Positions 34,869-46,046 of a stretch of DNA of 64,000 nt are shown here, piece after piece. This DNA comes from Henricia sp. BOLD:AAB3569 (Eukaryota > Echinodermata > Asteroidea > Spinulosida > Echinasteridae): positions 283,761 to 347,760 of the forward strand of contig JBBELK010000309.1 of assembly GCA_037783545.1 (NCBI GenBank). The letters are read 5' to 3'. How positions within the stretch are numbered: the stretch's first letter is position 1; each line of letters starts with the position of its first letter. The notes under the pieces are model-generated. The model searched no databases. It was given only the letters and a program-made list of their open reading frames with translations, and was not told the DNA's origin. A program made the translations under genes and the position numbers.

Positions 34869-35920
34869 CTTGCTTTGTTCTTGCTGTTAATTTTAGAAAT
34901 ACTGTAGAAGATGTATGCGCATGGATGCTGGAATAGAAAAAATATTATTATTATAATTGTAATTCACTGACCTTACTCCAGATAAATCTAGACTGGTGTG
35001 AAAAATATTCCAAACTCTCTCACAACAGGCTGTGTGAGAAAATAATGTTTAATACCCGAACTTTCATTTTCTTTTACTTCACAAGTTGACCATTGATGGG
35101 TCCGGCAATATGCCTAAAAAACAACCCATATAACCAGATATAACCACTTTTCTGTAAACCCAAAGGTGGACAAATTGAAAAAATTATCCCTCCACTTTAG
35201 GGGCAAATATTGTAGAGCACAAATGTACTTTTTCAACTTCTTTCCACCTACAAGTGGCTGCTCATATAAAATGTATACATGTATGAACATCAGGCTACAT
35301 ACATGTACTCGTGGAAAGCTACATGTACCGGTATGCCGGGTATGGTCACTAAAAACTAATTATAATTGGCAGTTTCAGCTAACTGCACATATATTTGCAT
35401 ACATACTTTTTCCCAACTACATAGCCATGTTTGTAAAAATTACGGCGAATGACACCTGGCAAACTCTAATCAACAATGTCTTTCATTACAGAAACATAAT
35501 ATGACACAATATGGGCTCAATTTGTTTGACTTTAAATAATTGCAGTTATTACACAGACATACCCCCAGGACACATGTACATTTGTACATGACACACAGCA
35601 AGAAAGCAAGCATTGCCAGGGTATAATGAGAAATACTGTGTAACTTAACACAACCTAAACACCCAGGAAAACTATCGAAAGGTAACCCTAGACTGTGGTC
35701 CGCTTCCTGAGGGAGTTCAAGTGCATCTCATGCAAGTATAAATAAGTAATTGATGCTCCCTGTGCACAGACAGTGCCTGCAACATTATAAAGTGTCAACT
35801 TTATTGCAGGAACCTGACCAGAAATGAGTGTCTGTTGACACGTTTGAATTAATTTTCTACACAAGACGGAGTTTTTATGCTTTCTGCTGTGAGCCACAAT
35901 CATAAAATGTGTATGTACAT

Positions 35921-36121
35921 TGCGAGTCTTAAACTGGAGGCTGATAATGGCCCGAGCCCCAAGGCGAGGGCCATTATTATTAGCCTCCAGGTCCGCAGCC
36001 AGTTTTTAACATACCTGTACGTACATGTACCGTTTAAAACTGGCAAAACACACTTATTCCCATTCATAAATACCTTTTTGTGTAAATCAGTAAAACTCCC
36101 AAAATTCTCAAAAAACTGTGC
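35921..36121. mobile_element. Inverted-repeat element, second copy of the 14,129 family
   Basis: A hairpin GGAGGCTGATAATGGCC...GGCCATTATTATTAGCCTCC (35,937-35,988) is followed by TTTAAAACTGGC and the TTCATAAATACCTTTTTGTG word shared with 14,129-14,170 in inverse orientation. Non-coding. Confidence 0.65.
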
Positions 36122-36670
36122 TTGACAAATGTGAAGTGGTACATGTACATGCATCCTGTATGTTTTTTGTTCTTGAGTATAAATGGGCTGATTTTATACA
36201 CTACACATATAAATCAATGTTTTTCTGTGGTCCCGGCAGCGTTACGGGTGCCTTGTAAACTGAGCGACTTGTAAACTGACATGCGCCCCAGAGGACCATG
36301 CATGGGGCATTTGGGCCAAACCAGCATTTACACAAGAAATATGCATACAAATACGGGCCTTTCCACGGTACAGGGGAACATTCACCAACCAAGAATATAT
36401 TTCCATACAAACACCCTCATCTTTTCTTAAAATAAAAGTTGTTCAAAGGAGATAATCTGAAGGCAAAGGGTAGTAATCTTTCTAAAGTCTCTTTGTAAAA
36501 AATTTTCATGCAACATACATGCACTTTTGTACATGTACATGTACATGTACATGTACATAAAAACAGTACGTGTACATATACAGTACATGTATGTGCGAAA
36601 TTTTTGTCTGTCCTGTTTACATACATGTACGCTATATCCATGAGAAATTTATAAGCAGGGATGTTTTAGC

Positions 36671-36903
36671 GTGGATTCACACTGAGCATGTTCACACATA
36701 AATATGACTTGCATCGCTTTGAGAAAAAGCGGTGTCGGGGGGAATTTGGAGTGAAAAATCACAGAATCACAAAAGCACTTTTCGCGCAAGTTGATTCTGT
36801 GATTTTCAGGGCCTCATTTCACTTAAAATTTCCTCCAAACCGTTTTTTTCTGAAAGCAATGCGCGTTAAATTTACAATGTAAAAAAGCTCAGTGTGAATC
36901 CAC
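36671..36903. mobile_element. 233-bp hairpin MITE, GTGGATTCACACTGAGC family, copy 2
   Basis: Perfect 17-bp ends GTGGATTCACACTGAGC and GCTCAGTGTGAATCCAC. The interior pairs TTTGAGAAAAAGCGG with ACCGTTTTTTTCTGAAA. It is homologous along its length with 14,371-14,589. This copy is the better preserved of the two. Confidence 0.85.
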
Positions 36904-37012
36904 CTACAGTACTGTACATATTTGTTCTCCTTTTGCTCCTGGACACTTTCAACCAATACGTCGTTCAAGATACTGTTGCAGATTCACAACCTACCGTATT
37001 ACCTTCACACCT

Positions 37013-37255
37013 ATTCCACGAGCGGTTGGGTTGGAGTAGTGGTTCTTTCCCGCCTTTCTCCACTGTCATCCCGGGTTCGATTCCTATGTGTATATGTGGA
37101 TTGTGTTTGCAGTTCCTACCTGGTGGATTGGGTTTGCGCTTGGCTGCATGGGTTCCCCCTCCCCAAGGAGATTTCTCTTGGGGGGGAGGGGGGGGGGGGT
37201 GCAGTTTCCTCCAACTTTTAAACTACATCTCCTTCTTTGTCAAGTTGATAATAAA
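37013..37255 (+). mobile_element. tRNA-derived SINE, second type
   Basis: GGTTGGGTTGGAGTAGTGGT (box A region) and CCCGGGTTCGATTCC (box B) are followed by a body with TGTGGATTGTG and a GGTTCCCCCTCCCC/GGGGGGAGG stretch ending TTTCCTCCAAC. The body differs from the GCCCTTGAGCAAGGC type, so it is a different SINE family. It sits 80 bp from a GALNT2 exon. Confidence 0.6.
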
Positions 37256-37332
37256 GTAAATTTAAAGCTAATTGATAGCACAAGATGCCAAAGATGCGAT
37301 AAATGTATCTACATGTACAACAACAAACTTAC

Positions 37333-37574
37333 TGTGTATTTCTGGTGTCGGGGACATTCCTGTCCATTTTGAGCTTATCACTCTCAACCTGGTTGAATTT
37401 GTTCCGGGCGTACTTATCTTGTCCATTTTTGACTAACGTCTTGGCGATGTACTTCTCCTGATAAAAGTTCTGCCACGATTTGTCCTGCCTGACCCCCTGA
37501 GAATCTCCAGCAACTGCCACATCCTTTCCGATGTCATCTGGGATGAACTTAAATCTCTTGGCAGCTACATTTGG
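37333..37574 (-). CDS. GALNT2: GALNT2, stem and start of catalytic domain
   Basis: This minus-strand exon of 242 bp starts after the acceptor TTCACCAACAG and ends at the donor CA|GTAAGT. It encodes 80 residues plus two bases. Residues 1-50 form a charged stem with W34 and a basic end. Residues 51-80 contain [20 protein letters not shown] and DRNVPDTRN. The block [18 protein letters not shown](I/V)PDTR is, from memory, nearly identical to human GALNT2 just before the catalytic core, which is why I choose that paralogue. Family knowledge: a Golgi type II membrane enzyme using UDP-GalNAc and Mn2+ to glycosylate Ser/Thr, with a C-terminal ricin-type lectin domain (not in this window). The other two minus frames contain early stops. 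Confidence 0.95.
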
Positions 37575-38154
37575 CTGTTGGTGAATTGATAAAGAACAAC
37601 TTTATTTGATATTTCGTCGCACTTTAACAAAGGCCACAAAGCGTAAAAATGATGCTCGGGAACTGGATAAATGCCGTGTTTACACTTGATCCCGAAATTC
37701 GGGATTAGCTCTAATCACAGACTTAATATAAATGCTCCCAGTATCATAAGATCTGGATCAGATTCAGAGACAAGATCACAAGCTGGGCAAGAATCAGATC
37801 CCGAGCGATTGATGATCTTGCAGTCAGCTTAGAAATGTTTCAATAGACTGTGTAAGTCTCGTTTCAGGTCACACTTCCGGAGACCAGTCAGGGAATGGCA
37901 ATGGGGAACGTGGTGGCGATCTTCTTTAAATTATCACTTTACCGTACCGCGTTTGTACGTGTGCCCAAACACCAATAAATGGAAAAGGCACCTTAAAATC
38001 TACCGATTCATTAAATAAAATGAATAAAATGTTGTCAACAAACAAAAAATGTTTGACTTTTTGTTTCCGGTTTGCACACGTGTACATGTACCTTTACAAA
38101 AGGCAGGCTCAGGCTGGGTTTATCACAGAAATATTAACGTGGCTAAACAAATAC

Positions 38155-38310
38155 CTGGTTTGAACGACAACTTGAACGTTCACTTCTGTTGAGAGTAGAT
38201 AAAACCATCACCAAAAACCCAAACAAATAAAGTACACATGGTCAGGACGGAAATCGCAAAGATCCTCTGAAGCCGAATCAAGAACTTTTTAATATAGCCA
38301 TAATGCACAG
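38155..38310 (-). CDS. GALNT2: Probable GALNT2 membrane-anchor exon, frame unresolved
   Basis: On the minus strand a donor CCAG|GTATTT lies at 38,153-38,154, 580 bp upstream of the stem exon, and joins it in phase 0. The frame ending at this donor gives VLYLFGFLVMVLSTLN then a polar Ser/Arg run, but has a stop just before the hydrophobic part. A neighbouring frame gives KKFLIRLQRIFAISVLTM then a Trp/Phe-rich stretch, a classic basic-then-hydrophobic type II anchor. The two frames together would make the expected N terminus if one base were gained or lost. The start codon and upstream limit are unclear; the alternative is that the true first exon lies elsewhere. Confidence 0.4.
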
Positions 38311-38700
38311 TATTCGTGCCAACTACACTGCGCCACAATTTTCGCGCCACTTTCGGACTACCAGCGACATGCTGTCATGGCTGTGTGGTTTTTATATTAC
38401 ATGTAGGGTTACCAGTTTATCTCAGAGACGGAATTAAAAGGTCAGATTTAACATTTTATGAACTTTTGCTCAATTAACTTTTCTCACAAGTAATAAATGG
38501 GATTTTAATTATTTTTACAGTGGACCCCGAATCGGTAGGTGAAACTGCAAATTTTGACGTGGTGTCAAAATGGTACTGCACGTGGTTAAGCTCCTATACG
38601 TGGTTAAGCTCCTATACGAGGTCTCCGGAAGTCACCGAGTCTTGCACATTCTCGAGGTCAACTTACACTGTCTATTCATGAGGCTTTATACCATACTGTT

Positions 38701-38892
38701 TACAGTTGAACCTCATTAATAAGAGGTCCCTGGGACTTTGCAGATGACCTTGTTATATAACAGGAACATTGTATTATCAGGAATGAAAAAAATGAAGAAC
38801 AGGGGATTGGGATTTAAAATTGTTCTTGTTACATGTAATGTAGTAGTGGAATGTTGTATTAACAGTGCTCTTATTATCGAGGTTCGACTGTG
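38701..38892. mobile_element. 190-bp pogo-like MITE
   Basis: Ends CAGTTGAACCTCATTAATAA and TTATTATCGAGGTTCGACTG are imperfect inverses. The phrase CAGT-GAACCTC-TTAATAAGAGG is typical of pogo/Tigger-type MITEs in the Tc1/mariner group (from memory). A single related left end lies at 51,274 (CAGTGAAACCTGCTATTAAG). Confidence 0.6.
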
Positions 38893-38973
38893 CTTAGGGT
38901 AACCGTTCTCTGAATCCCTGCATATTATATTTATTATTTATTTATTATTTATAAATATATATATTAAATGACA

Positions 38974-39103
38974 AACAGCTGGCTCGAAAACAGCTGGCTC
39001 GAAAACAGCTGGCTCAAAAACCATGGCGACACATTACAGTGATCACAAGCTTGGAAAACTTTACCAAGACTGACTGTGTCCACATTGATGATGATGATGA
39101 TGA
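38974..39103. repeat. Three 16-bp repeats and a GAT microsatellite
   Basis: AACAGCTGGCTCGAAA occurs at 38,974, 38,990 and 39,006 (last copy with one change). A (GAT)6-like run follows at 39,086-39,103, then GGATTTATACTGCGCAC and CAAGGCGCC, words typical of a retroposon 3-prime end. Confidence 0.6.
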
Positions 39104-39551
39104 TATGGATTTATACTGCGCACTTATCAGGGGAAATCCCGATCAAGGCGCCTACATTATCATCACCCTGATCATAGGCTCCATTAAAATCACTCCATAT
39201 ACCATCTCAGCTCCCTGGGTAAAGATTTCAATTTCTACTTTCCCCTGCAATTCCCAAAATCTGTCATACACACAAAAGGCCAACCTCTGAAAATATCCCC
39301 ACTGGCCTAATTGTATTAAACGACTCCAATGGCATATGTAGCGTGCTGACAAAGACACATGAGGCCCCAGGCATATCTGGGGCTTACATGAAAATACTTG
39401 GAAACAATCACTGCAAAGGGCAAAATGTGCAGGGTGATAACCTGTGACCCTTTGCTCAGCATTTGGCATGGTTGAGCTCATTTGAAAACAAACACCAGTG
39501 CCTTTGGGATAAATGTAGTCAGTGGAGCAACTGGTACATTTGTAGGCCTAA

Positions 39552-39863
39552 AGGGGCATTCACACTATCGTGGAAAAATGGCTTTGTGCGCCTGTTCCAT
39601 TGGTTTGTACAGGAGATGGTTTGCCGCTTGTGCACGGCTTATCGTGACTCGCAAGACGTTTTGAGCTGGGTCAAAGTTCAAATTTGTTAAACTTTGAATG
39701 CGGTGCGCTGACCTTTCCAATGCGCCGCCAATGAGGTATCAGAGAAGACCCAAGTTACCGGGGTTGAATTTTCTATTTTGGAAAGATCGGCGATTGGGAG
39801 CTCATGCAATGCGGTGAGCGCAGCGCGACAGTGGGACTTTTCCGCGACAGTGTGAACTCCCCT
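39552..39863. mobile_element. 312-bp TAA-flanked MITE, AGGGGCATTCACACTATCG ends
   Basis: TAA is duplicated on both sides (39,549-39,551 and 39,864-39,866). The right end CGACAGTGTGAACTCCCCT is the inverse with two differences. No convincing frame. The target and end fit the TWA group in this window. Confidence 0.8.
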
Positions 39864-40524
39864 TAACAAATAAATGTCAAACAGGCGCAAATTGTTTCAT
39901 AAAATGATCAGTCCTATCTAAAATATCACAAACATTCCTCCTTTTTCAGGTTAAACCTGGTGAATATTATATTTAACTTGAACATGCTTATTTTCAACAA
40001 TGAAAAAACAATTTTTCTAAACAAATTGTTAATTTCTTTAATAAGAAGCTTAATTTGGTGTCCCCTGGTTTCCGCTCCATATATTCCACATACAACAAAT
40101 GAATATGAGATTCATTCGTTGTATGTGGAATGTGGAGCAGGAACCAGTCTACTCGCGATTGGGTACAAGCATCTCCGCACGAGTTCGTTTCAATGTCAGT
40201 TCAAAACTGGGTCATTAAACGTTTTTTTCTAGTTAAAATACTGATCCTGTGCATTTGGATATTTTTCATGGAGGTTCCAATGCAAGTAGAAATTATGCTA
40301 CAGCTATTAGCACTATGAAATACATGTATAGTCGGAAAAGCCAACTTTAGTCATGTCAGTCCGATTTCGAGTTATGGTACGGAAGCGAAACAGCGCTATA
40401 TCGATTCGTGTCACTACTTGCAATCAAGACGTTAACTTACAGTCAAATTTTCACCTTAATATTTTATATGATTGTTAAGTTAGATTGAGATCAAATTTCC
40501 AGAAAATCTGGACGAGCTCCTTTA

Positions 40525-41115
40525 AGCCCGCCGCACACGAGAGCTATGTGCTGAGCCAAAATTCATTCGTGGCCGATGGCGTAAGGAGATAGCTCTCGTG
40601 TGCGGGCAACTTTCGTGAGCATTTCGTCACTCGTGCCACTTGAGACAAATATCTAACGTGTTTGATAATTTTGGCCTCGCGTGGCCAAAATCTCACGTGT
40701 GCGGGGGTGCTGAGCCAAGTGCTGAGCTAAAATGAATGTAGCTGGCCAATTAAAACCACGCGCGCGATACGAAAACAGCGCGCGCACGCGAACCCCGCCA
40801 AGGTCACCACACTTTAGCAAAAGTTTGGTGACCTTAGCGGTGCCCGCGCGCACTGTATTCATATCACATGAATATGGGGATGGTTTTTAATTGGCCAGCT
40901 ACATTCATTTTAGCTCAGCACTTGGCTCAGCACCCCCGCACACGTGAGATTTTGGCCACGCGAGGCCAAAATTATCAAACACGTTAGATATTTGTCTCAA
41001 GTGGCACGAGTGACCAAATGCTCACGAAAGTTGCCCGCACACGAGAGCTATCTTCTTACGCCATCGGCCACGAATGAATTTTGGCTCAGCACATAGCTCT
41101 CGTGTGCGGCGGGCT
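40525..41115. mobile_element. 591-bp TTA-flanked foldback with about 235-bp arms
   Basis: TTA is duplicated on both sides. The arms 40,525-40,758 and 40,872-41,115 differ at only a few bases over more than 220. The terminal AGCCCGCCGCACACGAGAGC reappears inverted 60 bp inside the left arm (ATAGCTCTCGTGTGCGGGC), so each arm also folds on itself. The loop contains AAGGTCACCA/TGGTGACCTT and alternating CGCGCG tracts. Near-identity of the arms implies recent origin or gene conversion. Confidence 0.85.
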
Positions 41116-41289
41116 TTAGACAGTCCAAAATACACATAATTGTTACCTTGTTCATGAACTTTCATATACATGTAACTGAATACCCAAGAAACAAAAGTCA
41201 TTATTATTAAAATACAAAGAACAAGAAACCGCCTACCATAACCTACTGAAAGAAAAGCACACCTGTATGAACTTCACAAAGAACGGTAA

Positions 41290-41561
41290 TTGCACCAATA
41301 CCTTATTATGGGCACCTCCATTTTGTTCGAGAGCTGGACAAAGAATGACGTTTTTTCGTACAAGTCTTTTGTGCAATCCTATCGCAATACACAAAAACAA
41401 ATGCACAAATGTCATTCTTAGAACAGTTTTCGGACAAAATGGCGGCACCAATAAGCCAGCTTTTCTTTTTCTTTGTAACAATGTACATGTATTGTACATG
41501 TTGCACTTGTTTAGCATAATGTCTTTTGTTTCTTGGGCAGTACCATATACTACTCCTTTAA
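41290..41561. mobile_element. Hairpin sequence plus TTAA-type end
   Basis: 41,290-41,355 (CACCTCCATTTTGTTC...GACAAAGAATGAC) and 41,403-41,460 (GTCATTCTTAGAACAG...GACAAAATGGCG) are inverse copies. The stretch ends GTACCATATACTACTCCT then TTAA (41,558-41,561), like 10,815-10,869. GAATACCCAAGAAACAAAAG at 41,178 is the inverse of TTTTGTTTCTTGGGCAGTA at 41,523 and may mark the other end. Confidence 0.55.
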
Positions 41562-41789
41562 AGGACTGAAAAATAGTATGCAAAGTACCGGTATGCAGGA
41601 CATCATGGGTTCGAGTCCCACCCAAGCGCACTACGAGTTTCTTGCATGTATACAGTACTTTTGGCAAAAGTCACTTAGTATAGTGCATGTACCTGTATAC
41701 CGCGTCGTACATGGGGAAATTACATTATAGACGGACGCATTGTAATTCCCTTATTTCATGACTAAAAAAATATAAAACGATGCAAGATC

Positions 41790-42064
41790 AAATTTTGGAG
41801 TCCCCTATTTTTCCCATGGGTGTTGAGATTTTGATACCATATGTTTTGTCATATTTTTCTCATTACCATTCTGAATTTTCGCACTCTCAATCCATGTACA
41901 TGTATATTTTCAAGGATTTTGTCAAAACACCACCAATGTTTTGTAAACAAATTTATCCGTTCCATAAAGCAGTGCAGTGATTATCACACCAACCTTTTTG
42001 TTTCCACATCCAAATTAGAGATAGTATTTTGGGGAGGTATTTTATATGAAATGTGAACAAGCTC
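41790..42064 (+). mobile_element. TTAA-type element, truncated copy
   Basis: It follows 18,776-19,145 from CCCATGGGTGTTGAGATTTT to GTGAACAAGCTCCT. The left end with its TTAA is missing. Non-coding. Confidence 0.65.
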
Positions 42065-42451
42065 CTATCAAAAGATCTAAAAACCATCATACTACAGGTC
42101 TAAAAAATGTCAGTGTGCTATATGTAGATAATAATTCACATAAATCTGCAACCAAACATACACGATTGTCAGTTATTGTAACAGTGATGCATGAGTCGAG
42201 GGAACTTGGCAACACAAAAATCGGCTCCTATTTCAAAAGAAGTTGACATTTTAAACCACAGTAATCCATCTTCTGAACATTTTTTTTTCTTCCAGCCCAC
42301 TCAATAAGTACATGTACATGTAGGGCACTTAAGCATGTACATGTATGTACTTCACAACTGGAGATACATGTAAATACTGACAGTACTATGCTGCAGCTTT
42401 TCAATCCAGGTTCCATTTCACTGTGCAAACAGATATTTAAACAACGCTGAA

Positions 42452-42712
42452 TGCCGCAATAGGGCGACATTTCGGGAAGACTCTCACCGGGGACCACCGA
42501 AATTTTTTACCCAAAGCTTCCAAAAATGGTTGCAGACCGAAGAGAAACAGCTCCAGTCCCGATAAAAATGGTTCTCGACCTAAACAAAATGGTTTTTGAC
42601 CTTAAAAAAATGATTTTTAAACTCAAAAATATTAGGGCGACACCAAAATGTCGCCCTATTGAGCAGGTCGCCCTAATATAGCTTTTTTACACACGATTTG
42701 TCGCCCTATTCT
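42452..42712. mobile_element. TAGGGCGACA element
   Basis: AATAGGGCGACA (42,451) and TGTCGCCCTATT (to 42,712) bound it. Three more copies lie inside, including the near-palindrome ATTAGGGCGACACC...TGTCGCCCTATT at 42,632-42,661. GGTTGCAGACCGA, GGTTCTCGACC and GGTTTTTGACC form a weak internal 40-bp period. Confidence 0.6.
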
Positions 42713-43675
42713 AGCATTGATAGTAATTTATCAAATCAAATGCATAATTTCTCAAACACTGCATAAACATTCTTACAAATGTCTAGTTTCTTACTCATAC
42801 CGTACTGTACATTTTTGCAGTGCTGAACAGAAGAGACTGCCTGAAATCACTCCGGTTTTTTTTAAGGTTCCCCGAAGTGCTTAATTCCCGAGCTCTATTT
42901 CAATAAAGGGTGGTTTTGAATTTAAAAGACAAATCCATCTTGTATTGTGCAATGTACATGTACATCTAGGCACCTTCCTTTGGACTCCAGTGCCTCTTTG
43001 CGTCCCAAGAGTGCACTCCCCCTCTCAGTATCAAACCATAGCTGAAATTTCCAAAGGACTTGTGATCCATCTTCTCTAGTGTTTGCCAGAGTCTGGGGGA
43101 AAGAAGGAATCTACTTTACAGCTGTTTGAGGGTAAATACTCTCATCATCAAACATTCTACATTGGTTGGACAAACGGCCTGGGGAAATTGCATTCCACAA
43201 CAAGGGTTTCCTATCCCAACCTCTGGTGTGTTTCTCCTTCCAAATTAAAGGTAAACACTACCCCGATATCTGAAATTTTGGTGCCTTGAATTCACGATGG
43301 TCATTGTTGAATACGTGTACATATGTAGTATACATGTAACATTTGTAAAAATGACAATTTTAGCCAACGGTCATTTTTTAATACAATCCAAACAAAATAT
43401 ATCGTTAAAAAAGAGAGAGAAATTCAATTTTATTAAAATATACATTCTTGATCAGAACAGAAGTCTGTTGAATACAGTAATCAGCCACACTGATAAACCA
43501 ATCGCTTTTAGAACTTTTGAGCTTCGGTGATTCCTCCAAAGTTATTTCTACAGTTTCAAAATTTTGAGAACCCTGCACTTAATCACCCTGTGTGATTGAA
43601 GATATATGGGTCATTCTATAAATTTGGGGTCTAATGTGTGACATTTTTCTGTCCCCGTTACACCTGACATACTGC

Positions 43676-43845
43676 TATTTGCCACTTCGCCCTGAACCAC
43701 AGCCTGTGCACGAAGTATTTTGGGGCGAAGTGGCATTCGGACGAAGTAGTGTAAGGACAAAGTGGTTTGGGGGCAAGGTGGCTTTTGGGGCGAAGTGGTT
43801 CAGGGCGAAGTGGTGCAGGGCGAAATGGTTTTGGGGCGAAATGAA
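43676..43845. repeat. Degenerate 16-bp GGGCGAAGTGG repeat with inverse start
   Basis: It opens with TGCCACTTCGCCCTGAACCA and then switches strand to repeated GGGGCGAAGTGGTT-type units (about nine). Same unit as 33,469-34,258 but much more diverged, so an older copy of the same foldback family. Confidence 0.7.
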
Positions 43846-43850
43846 TTTAC

Positions 43851-44016
43851 GTCTCATGAGACGAAAAATAATTGTTTTACTCATTTCTTACAAACTATAG
43901 CACTTTAGACAAAACCATGTTAGGGGATGTTTACTACCATCATCATGTTTATATTGTATAAGTTATGTGTAAATCTGTGAACATTTCTGATTTTCGAGAT
44001 TACCAATGATGTGTTC
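43851..44016. repeat. Dispersed repeat, copy 1
   Basis: GTCTCATGAGACGAAAAATA through GAACATTTCTGATTTTCGAG matches 45,874-46,046 over about 170 bp at roughly 88% identity by eye. In copy 2 the sequence ends GTGTACTGCCT then TTAA, suggesting a TTAA-type element end. Here a younger TTAA element follows immediately. Confidence 0.65.
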
Positions 44017-44020
44017 TTAA

Positions 44021-44451
44021 AGTTGCACTGCCCGTGTTTGGGCCGATTTGGGCGTACAATTTGTTTTTAAAAGTTAAATAGGTATTTTTCTAGAATAGAA
44101 AAAGTTATCAGCTTTCATTTGGTACCAAGAACGTAAAAATCCGTCAAGGATTAATGCCAGTCGATTAAAAACAAGAAATGATTAAATGGCTGGCAGGTCA
44201 TTTAATCGACAGGGTTATGACGTAAATGTACATGTGCGCGTACATGTGTACATTGTACACATACTACATGTATGTACATATGAGCGTACGTACAACATGT
44301 GAAGCACGTTTCAAGAAAAAGGCTTGTATCTCCAATTCCCGACGTCGGAAATTTACGTTTTTGATATTTTTCGTTACAGAGACACGTAAGCTTTCTAAAT
44401 TCGTTCGCTTGTGTAAATTAATCCTTTCACCGAAACACGGGCAATGCAACT
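44021..44451. mobile_element. 431-bp TTAA-flanked element, AGTTGCACTGCCCGTGTTT ends
   Basis: TTAA on both sides (44,017-44,020 and 44,452-44,455). The right end AACACGGGCAATGCAACT is the inverse with one difference over 18 bp. It contains a TACATGTA-rich patch and no recognisable frame. Confidence 0.8.
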
Positions 44452-45873
44452 TTAAGGGCTCTCAGAAAACCAATTTTGTTGGGTGTCAACTTGACTGATC
44501 CTGCATGTCTCCCTAACAGCCCTTCCAAGTACAAGATCTCAGTGAGGCACTTCAGGTGGCTCTTACCTACAGTAGGCTAGTGCAGTCAGCCTTGCCATAA
44601 GAGGTGGTCATACACAATAGGAGTCATTCAAAATAGTCGTTAAAAAAATTTCATATGTTTTTAAAATATAAGAAATAAGAAATAACTAAAAATCGTGTTT
44701 TGCTTCCATTGACCTCAGTAAACCTTGTTCCAATACCGTACCTCAGCTCCTCAATGTGCCTTGAGATCGTATGAGCAAATCTTCGAACATGGGGACGAGG
44801 TTAGATGTTAGAGTAAAAAAGTAAGTTCAATTCACGACTCTAGTGAACTACCGGTATAGTTCGATAATTTTCAACCGAACGTACTGGTACGATTGTTAGT
44901 TGTGTACAATGTAGGTCTAAACAATTTCCAAAAAAATATATAATAATATTGACCATTTTGAATGGCCCCTTACTTGACCAACAACTGAGCCCTCTCGATC
45001 TTTCAGTCGGAGTATAATTTGTGTTTCTAATTTTTGAACCCTACAATGTATACAATCAACCAGAAATTGACCATGCATCAAAGCTGTTTAGACTGAATAT
45101 TTTTATTCTACTTTTGAAGCCTCTTTTATGTCTTCAATCAGTTTCAGGGTGCTTTCATACCTAATTTTGCAGAGAATGCACCTTTAAACCTTTCACGCTG
45201 ACTAACGATGCGGTGGGGCGATACAAAACTGCTCTCTCCTCAGTCTCTCCTTGCATATTAGTCGCATGGCCATCAGACATGCCAAGCCCGCCCTTGTAAA
45301 TGTGTGAACGAAGGAAATAAACTTCCAAGCGCTAATCCAAACAGATGGATTTAATTAAAATGGTGAGCTTGAAGTAAAATAGCATCTCATTATTTTGCAT
45401 TCTGCATCTGTTTCCAAAGGTGCTGATATACTTTATATATTTGTGTGGGAATTCATCTTTTATTTAAACATTTTACAGCACATACATGTAGGGCAGTCTT
45501 TAAGCAACATTTTTGAGGGGAACATGGTACTGTAATTAAAGTGCATTGAAATTTGTTGTTTTTTTTCTCTACTTTTGTGATATCAATAAACAAATTGTGA
45601 AGTTATGAAGATGCATATTACTTTTATTATTGTGGCCTGGTTATATTTTATGAGGTTGGAGTTCCAGCTGCACTCCTTGAGAAAATGGCATTGTGATAGA
45701 CCAGGGGCCAAGTTCATGGTGCTGCTAAGCACAAAAATTGTATGTCAAATAGAGTTGGTAGAAACAGTACATGTAGAATATTAGTGAATGTATACACATT
45801 GCCAGTGGCGGATCCAGCCTCATTAAAATACAGGAATACAATGGATTTCAGGGGGTCTGACCCCCGAATTAAT

Positions 45874-46046
45874 GTCTCGTGAGATGAAAAATAATTGTTT
45901 TGCTCATTTCTCAAAGACTATAGCACTTCAGACAAAACCATTTTAGGGGATGTTTTCTACCGTCATCGTGTTTATATTGTGTAATAGTTATGTGTAAATC
46001 TGTGAACATTTCTGATTCTTCGAGATACCAATCATGTGTACTGCCT
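45874..46046. repeat. Dispersed repeat, copy 2, with TTAA end
   Basis: Homologous to 43,851-44,016. The end CAATCATGTGTACTGCCT followed by TTAA (46,047-46,050) is complete. The left end is missing. Confidence 0.65.

Larger units (their letters stand above)
12813..37332 (-). other. GALNT2: GALNT2 intron of 24.5 kb, filled with mobile elements
   Basis: The intron is GT...AG on the minus strand: donor GTAAGT at 37,332 downward and acceptor AG at 12,813-12,814. The flanking exons join in phase and give the uninterrupted family motif DR-x-VPDTR...C...LP-x-TTVI. At least 25 separate repeat or element insertions are listed inside it. Much of the remaining sequence is AT-rich with TACATGTA palindromes and shows nothing I can name (for example 19,990-21,290, 24,825-26,590, 35,000-35,920). 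Confidence 0.85.

Noticed and set aside
39152..39481. Minus-strand frame of 109 codons
   Set aside because: Composition is protein-like in places, but there are no splice sites and no motif I recognise, and it overlaps retroposon-type words at its 3-prime end.
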